This document shows positions 44,408-47,334 of a stretch of 47,334 nucleotides of DNA, one piece after another. Numbering within the stretch: the first letter of the stretch is position 1; every line of letters begins with the position of its first letter. The notes beneath the pieces were generated by a model. The model was not told the origin of the DNA. It searched no databases and was given only the letters and a program-made list of their open reading frames with translations. A program made the position numbers and the translations under genes. This stretch comes from Rhodospirillales bacterium (GTDB lineage: Bacteria; Pseudomonadota; Alphaproteobacteria; Rhodospirillales; UBA2165): assembly GCA_012960465.1 (NCBI GenBank), contig DUBF01000231.1:593-47926 (forward strand), read 5' to 3'.

Positions 44408-45505
44408 ATGCCAAAGCCGCCATTTAGAGCTGATCACGTCGGTAGTCTATTGCGTCCTCAAGATCTTTCGAATGCACGCCAACAATGGCGAGAAGGAAAG
44501 CTAGAGGCCCAAGGTCTCAAGGTATTAGAAGATGAACACATAAAAGAGATAATTAAATTTCAGGAGGACATTGGGCTCAAGTCGATTACCGACGGTGAAT
44601 TTCGTCGGGACTACTGGCACTTAGATTTTATAGCGGGTTTCACTGGAGTTGAATTGAATCAAGAAACCTATGGTCACGCCTTTTCAGGAGGTGGAACGGT
44701 TGCAACATTTTCGATCAAAGATAAAATTGGAAAACATTCGGGTAATATGCGTGAGCACTTTAATTTTCTTAAAGCTAATACTAAAATGACTGCAAAATTT
44801 TGTATACCAGGCCCGGGTATGACCCACCTCAGAAGTGGTCGCTCCGGTATTAGCGAGGCAGCCTATCCTGACCTTGAAGAGTATTGGGCCGACCTTACGG
44901 CAGCTTATCGCGCTGAAACACAGGAACTGGCAAATCTCGGATGCAGTTATCTTCAAATCGATGATGTTAGTTTTGCGTATCTTTGTGACGATGATTTCCG
45001 GAATGATATCCGACAACGTGGCGATGATCCAGATGATTTGTTAATCAAATATTCTCAAGTTCTAAGTGATGCGGTTGTAGATCGGCCCGATACAATGACG
45101 GTTACCGCCCATATGTGCCGCGGGAATTTTCAAAGTACGTATATGACATCGGGAGGGTATGAGACGGTTGCAGAGAGGCTGTTTTCTGAATTAAAGGTTG
45201 ATGGTTATTTTATGGAATATGACTCAGACCGTGCTGGTGGCTTTGAGCCTTTGCGGTTTATACCTGACAATAGAATGGTGGTTTTGGGTCTTATTACCTC
45301 TAAATCTCCTGAACTTGAAAATAAAGATGATATTAAACGTCGTATCGACGAAGCGGCAAAATTTGTGAATGCTGATCAGATATGTCTAAGTCCTCAATGT
45401 GGCTTTTCAAGTACTCACCACGGTAATAATTTGAGCTCTGATCAACAGGCCAAAAAACTAGAATTAGTCGTTGAAATTGCAGAAGAAGTTTGGGGAGAAA
45501 GTTAA
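44408..45505 (+). CDS. MetE-like (YxjG/YxjH type) cobalamin-independent methyltransferase-family protein
   Basis: A 365-residue protein that matches the catalytic half of MetE. FRADHVGSLLRP opens it, SITDGEFRR follows, and the zinc set is present: H235 and C237 in TAHMCRGN, E270 in FMEYDSD, and C331 in LSPQCGF. YxjG/YxjH-type proteins use methyl donors other than methyl-tetrahydrofolate triglutamate, but this is not settled. Next to a ring-degradation cluster it might take methyl groups from the substrate; that is a guess. TAAGGAA precedes the ATG. Confidence 0.88.
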   Translation: MPKPPFRADHVGSLLRPQDLSNARQQWREGKLEAQGLKVLEDEHIKEIIKFQEDIGLKSITDGEFRRDYWHLDFIAGFTGVELNQETYGHAFSGGGTVATFSIKDKIGKHSGNMREHFNFLKANTKMTAKFCIPGPGMTHLRSGRSGISEAAYPDLEEYWADLTAAYRAETQELANLGCSYLQIDDVSFAYLCDDDFRNDIRQRGDDPDDLLIKYSQVLSDAVVDRPDTMTVTAHMCRGNFQSTYMTSGGYETVAERLFSELKVDGYFMEYDSDRAGGFEPLRFIPDNRMVVLGLITSKSPELENKDDIKRRIDEAAKFVNADQICLSPQCGFSSTHHGNNLSSDQQAKKLELVVEIAEEVWGES

Positions 45506-45578
45506 ATTATATAAAAAAGATCCTTTATTAATAACGTTAGCTAGGCCCTATTTATTCATAATAATTCAATCGTCTGAA

Positions 45579-46355
45579 TTACTTAGTTAGAGCAGGCCCT
45601 GGATCTTCGGAGATATCTTCCATTTGATTTTTGAATTTACCATGCTTGTTGTAATAAGCATCAACCTTCATATGTTTACCAAGAACATAGGGAGCTCCCT
45701 TTAAAAAATCATAAAGTGCGATTACGCCTCCAGTCCACATTGTACGAAACATATGCAACTTTTTACGTGAAGCACGTAAAGTTACTAAATCTGCATTCTC
45801 TACAGTATGTAAACTTTCTCTATCCTCTAGCGCTTCCTTGACCTTATGAGGTGCCGCCCAATTACAACGATAATGAATTTTTCCATCAGGTCGAATTATA
45901 TAAACTACATTTGGCATGGCGCCATAGGCACGATGAAAATCACCGTCATAGTTATCAACCAACACACGTCGGTGCTCGCCATAACGAGGTGCTATTATCT
46001 TCGCCGCTGCAATTTTTTCAGCCATATCTTTATGCTGACTAAGACGTTCACCTGGATGAGCCTCCCTAACATACACGACGACGAATTCAACGTCAGTTAT
46101 CTCCTCCGCAATATCTTTCATATCAGGAATATTTTTGGTGTACATTGAACAAGTTGATGAAGCTGTTTCAACTACGACCCATTTACCATTAAAGTCTGAA
46201 AGTTTAACAAGATTTCCTGTTTTCAAATCGGTTAACGTAAAATCCTGGAGAGGTTCTCCAGCGCGAGGACCGATAAACATATCAAAATTATATTCGCTCG
46301 GCTTAAAACGCTTATTGTTATAAACAGGCTTATTTTTGTTAGTCGTTCCGGTCAT
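45579..46355 (-). CDS. Iodothyronine deiodinase-like thioredoxin-fold protein
   Basis: A 258-residue protein. An AhpC/TSA-like entry (GPRAGEPLQDFTLTDL, residues 29–44) leads to ASSTCSMYTKN with C69, where vertebrate deiodinases have selenocysteine. FVVVYVREAHPGERL (91–105) matches the deiodinase YIxEAH motif, and LVDNYDGDFHRAYGAMPNVVYII then GKIHYRCNWAAPH match the rest of that family. Bacterial relatives exist and are rarely characterised; peroxidase, thiol-redox or dehalogenation roles are all possible. AAGGAGAA precedes the ATG. It stands between the MetE-like gene and a broken SDR gene. Confidence 0.85.
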   Translation of the reverse strand: MTGTTNKNKPVYNNKRFKPSEYNFDMFIGPRAGEPLQDFTLTDLKTGNLVKLSDFNGKWVVVETASSTCSMYTKNIPDMKDIAEEITDVEFVVVYVREAHPGERLSQHKDMAEKIAAAKIIAPRYGEHRRVLVDNYDGDFHRAYGAMPNVVYIIRPDGKIHYRCNWAAPHKVKEALEDRESLHTVENADLVTLRASRKKLHMFRTMWTGGVIALYDFLKGAPYVLGKHMKVDAYYNKHGKFKNQMEDISEDPGPALTK

Positions 46356-46450
46356 TTTAGTTCTCCTTTTTCTAAATTATTAGCTAATCTTTCAAACTTT
46401 TATTAAAAAACTAGTTTTATTATAAATTTTCTATTCATGACAGTACATGC

Positions 46451-47164
46451 CTAAATGGGTGGCATGTATCCGCAGGTTAGACCCCCATCAATTACTAACT
46501 CAGAGCCCGTTATCATTCGAGCCTCATCAGATGCTAAATAAATAATTCCATAGGTTACATCCCTGGTCTCGAGTATCTCTCCTAACGGAATAAGCTCGGC
46601 TAATGTCTTGTAGGTCTCCTGTTGATTACCGACCGTTTCGATAAATCTATTCAATAATGGTGTTTTTATGAAGGTGGGATGAATAGAGTTGCAGCGAATA
46701 TTATATTTGTGGCGCGCACAATGAAGGGCTATTGATTTACTCATGGAACAGACAGCCGCCTTTGCACTACCATAACCCAGTGTCAGTGGATTTCCTAAAA
46801 TTCCTACCGTCGATGAAATATTAATAATTGACCCTGCACCACTATCCTTCATATGAGGTATTGCTAATTTGCATCCCCAAAACACACTATCAACATCTAC
46901 CTCCTGCAACTTTTTCCAATCGGTAAACTCAGTGGATTCTATATCACCACCAATGCTAATTCCTGCATTATTAACCAAAATATTTAATCCCCCAAAAGTC
47001 AGCTGGGCGAGTTTTAAGACTTTCCTCCAATCTTTCTGCCTGGTTGCATCGTGTTTAGCTGAAATAGCCGTAGCGGGGTCTATTTCATTAATTAAGTTGG
47101 CAGTCTCAGTGGCAGTCACCTCGTTTAAGTCGGTGGCAATAACATATGCGCCTTCTTCAGCCAA
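46451..47164 (-). pseudogene. SDR-family oxidoreductase, N-terminus missing
   Basis: A 237-residue short-chain dehydrogenase. NNAGISIGG, INISSTVG, catalytic YGSAKAAVCSMSK and the IDGG ending are intact. The N-terminal TGxxxGIG cofactor loop is absent: the frame begins inside the first helix (…HLAEEGAYVIATDLNE, where position 47164 is TTG, probably an internal Leu) and meets a stop about 24 bases further upstream. Roughly 20 residues are lost. It looks like a 5'-broken gene or a rearrangement junction; without the loop NAD(P) binding is doubtful. Confidence 0.7.
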
Positions 47165-47334
47165 ATGAATTGAAATGCATTGGATTTAGACATAGCACTG
47201 CGGTTCAATACTTCGATCTAACATTTTTTTACCAATTGTGGGCATTGTGGGATCCCGGGATTTTCAGACGCAACATTGAAAAAGTGAACCAGTGTGCTTG
47301 GGGGCTGCAATGCGACACACGCTCCTCTTGCAAA
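47165..47334. other. Right-edge sequence without a recognised gene
   Basis: Beyond the SDR break the DNA becomes richer in GC, with GGGATCCCGGGA at about 47251–47262 and a GC-rich tail. Short open frames exist on both strands; none matches anything I recognise. This may be the end of an inserted or rearranged segment that continues past the window. Confidence 0.35.

Overview
The window is a stretch of a low-GC alphaproteobacterial chromosome, probably from a free-living, marine-type organism related to the Rhodospirillales. The main evidence is the conserved block dusB–ntrB–ntrC–ntrY–ntrX–trkA–aminotransferase–HAD–hfq–hflX–(IMPase)–mazG, the fused ispDF gene, and the minus-strand run ydcF–mltB, rlpA, dacA-like, tmk–holB–metG and tatD–MBL hydrolase. 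TTG and GTG starts are common. No CRISPR array, complete insertion sequence, integrase or convincing rho-independent terminator was seen.

Layout. Positions 1–2,943 are an odd, mobile-looking zone. It holds a repeat-containing AT-rich leader, a stand-alone protein with single-subunit-polymerase-like motifs, a very short FlgC-like rod protein bracketed by direct repeats and preceded by a CRP-type dyad, a tRNA-Pro(GGG), and an array of roughly 47-bp palindromic repeats. Positions 2,944–7,500 are a mixed accessory zone: a high-GC MetE-like protein, a TrpD2/YbiB-like protein, a sulfotransferase-like protein, a Rieske ferredoxin, CutA and small conserved hypotheticals. Positions 7,539–23,600 are core genes: isoprenoid synthesis (ispDF), a cytochrome-assembly-like membrane protein, and the nitrogen regulatory cluster with TrkA, Hfq and HflX. 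Within it hflX and its neighbours are clearly richer in GC than the ntr genes.

Positions 23,886–37,531 are mostly minus-strand housekeeping genes (tRNA charging, clamp-loader delta', dTMP kinase, peptidoglycan enzymes). They are interrupted between metG and tatD by about 4.5 kb of acyl-CoA, CoA-transferase, oxidoreductase and bicupin genes. Positions 37,785–47,170 are a catabolic accessory region: an IlvD/Edd dehydratase, a DMT transporter, a GST, a two-subunit Rieske ring-hydroxylating oxygenase, an FAH-family hydrolase, a second MetE-like protein, a deiodinase-like thioredoxin-fold protein and an SDR gene lacking its nucleotide-binding N-terminus.

How the genes fit together. NtrB/NtrC and NtrY/NtrX form two tandem two-component systems for nitrogen and redox control. 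They are linked to K+ uptake control (TrkA) and RNA-based control (Hfq). The oxygenase alpha/beta pair, GST and FAH hydrolase look like parts of an aromatic-ring degradation route, but no electron-transfer partner lies beside the oxygenase. The strongest candidates for something poorly described are the polymerase-like protein with its repeats at the left end, the deiodinase-like protein, and several well-formed dyads that look like operators. All function calls come from reading the sequence and from recalled family motifs; no search was run.
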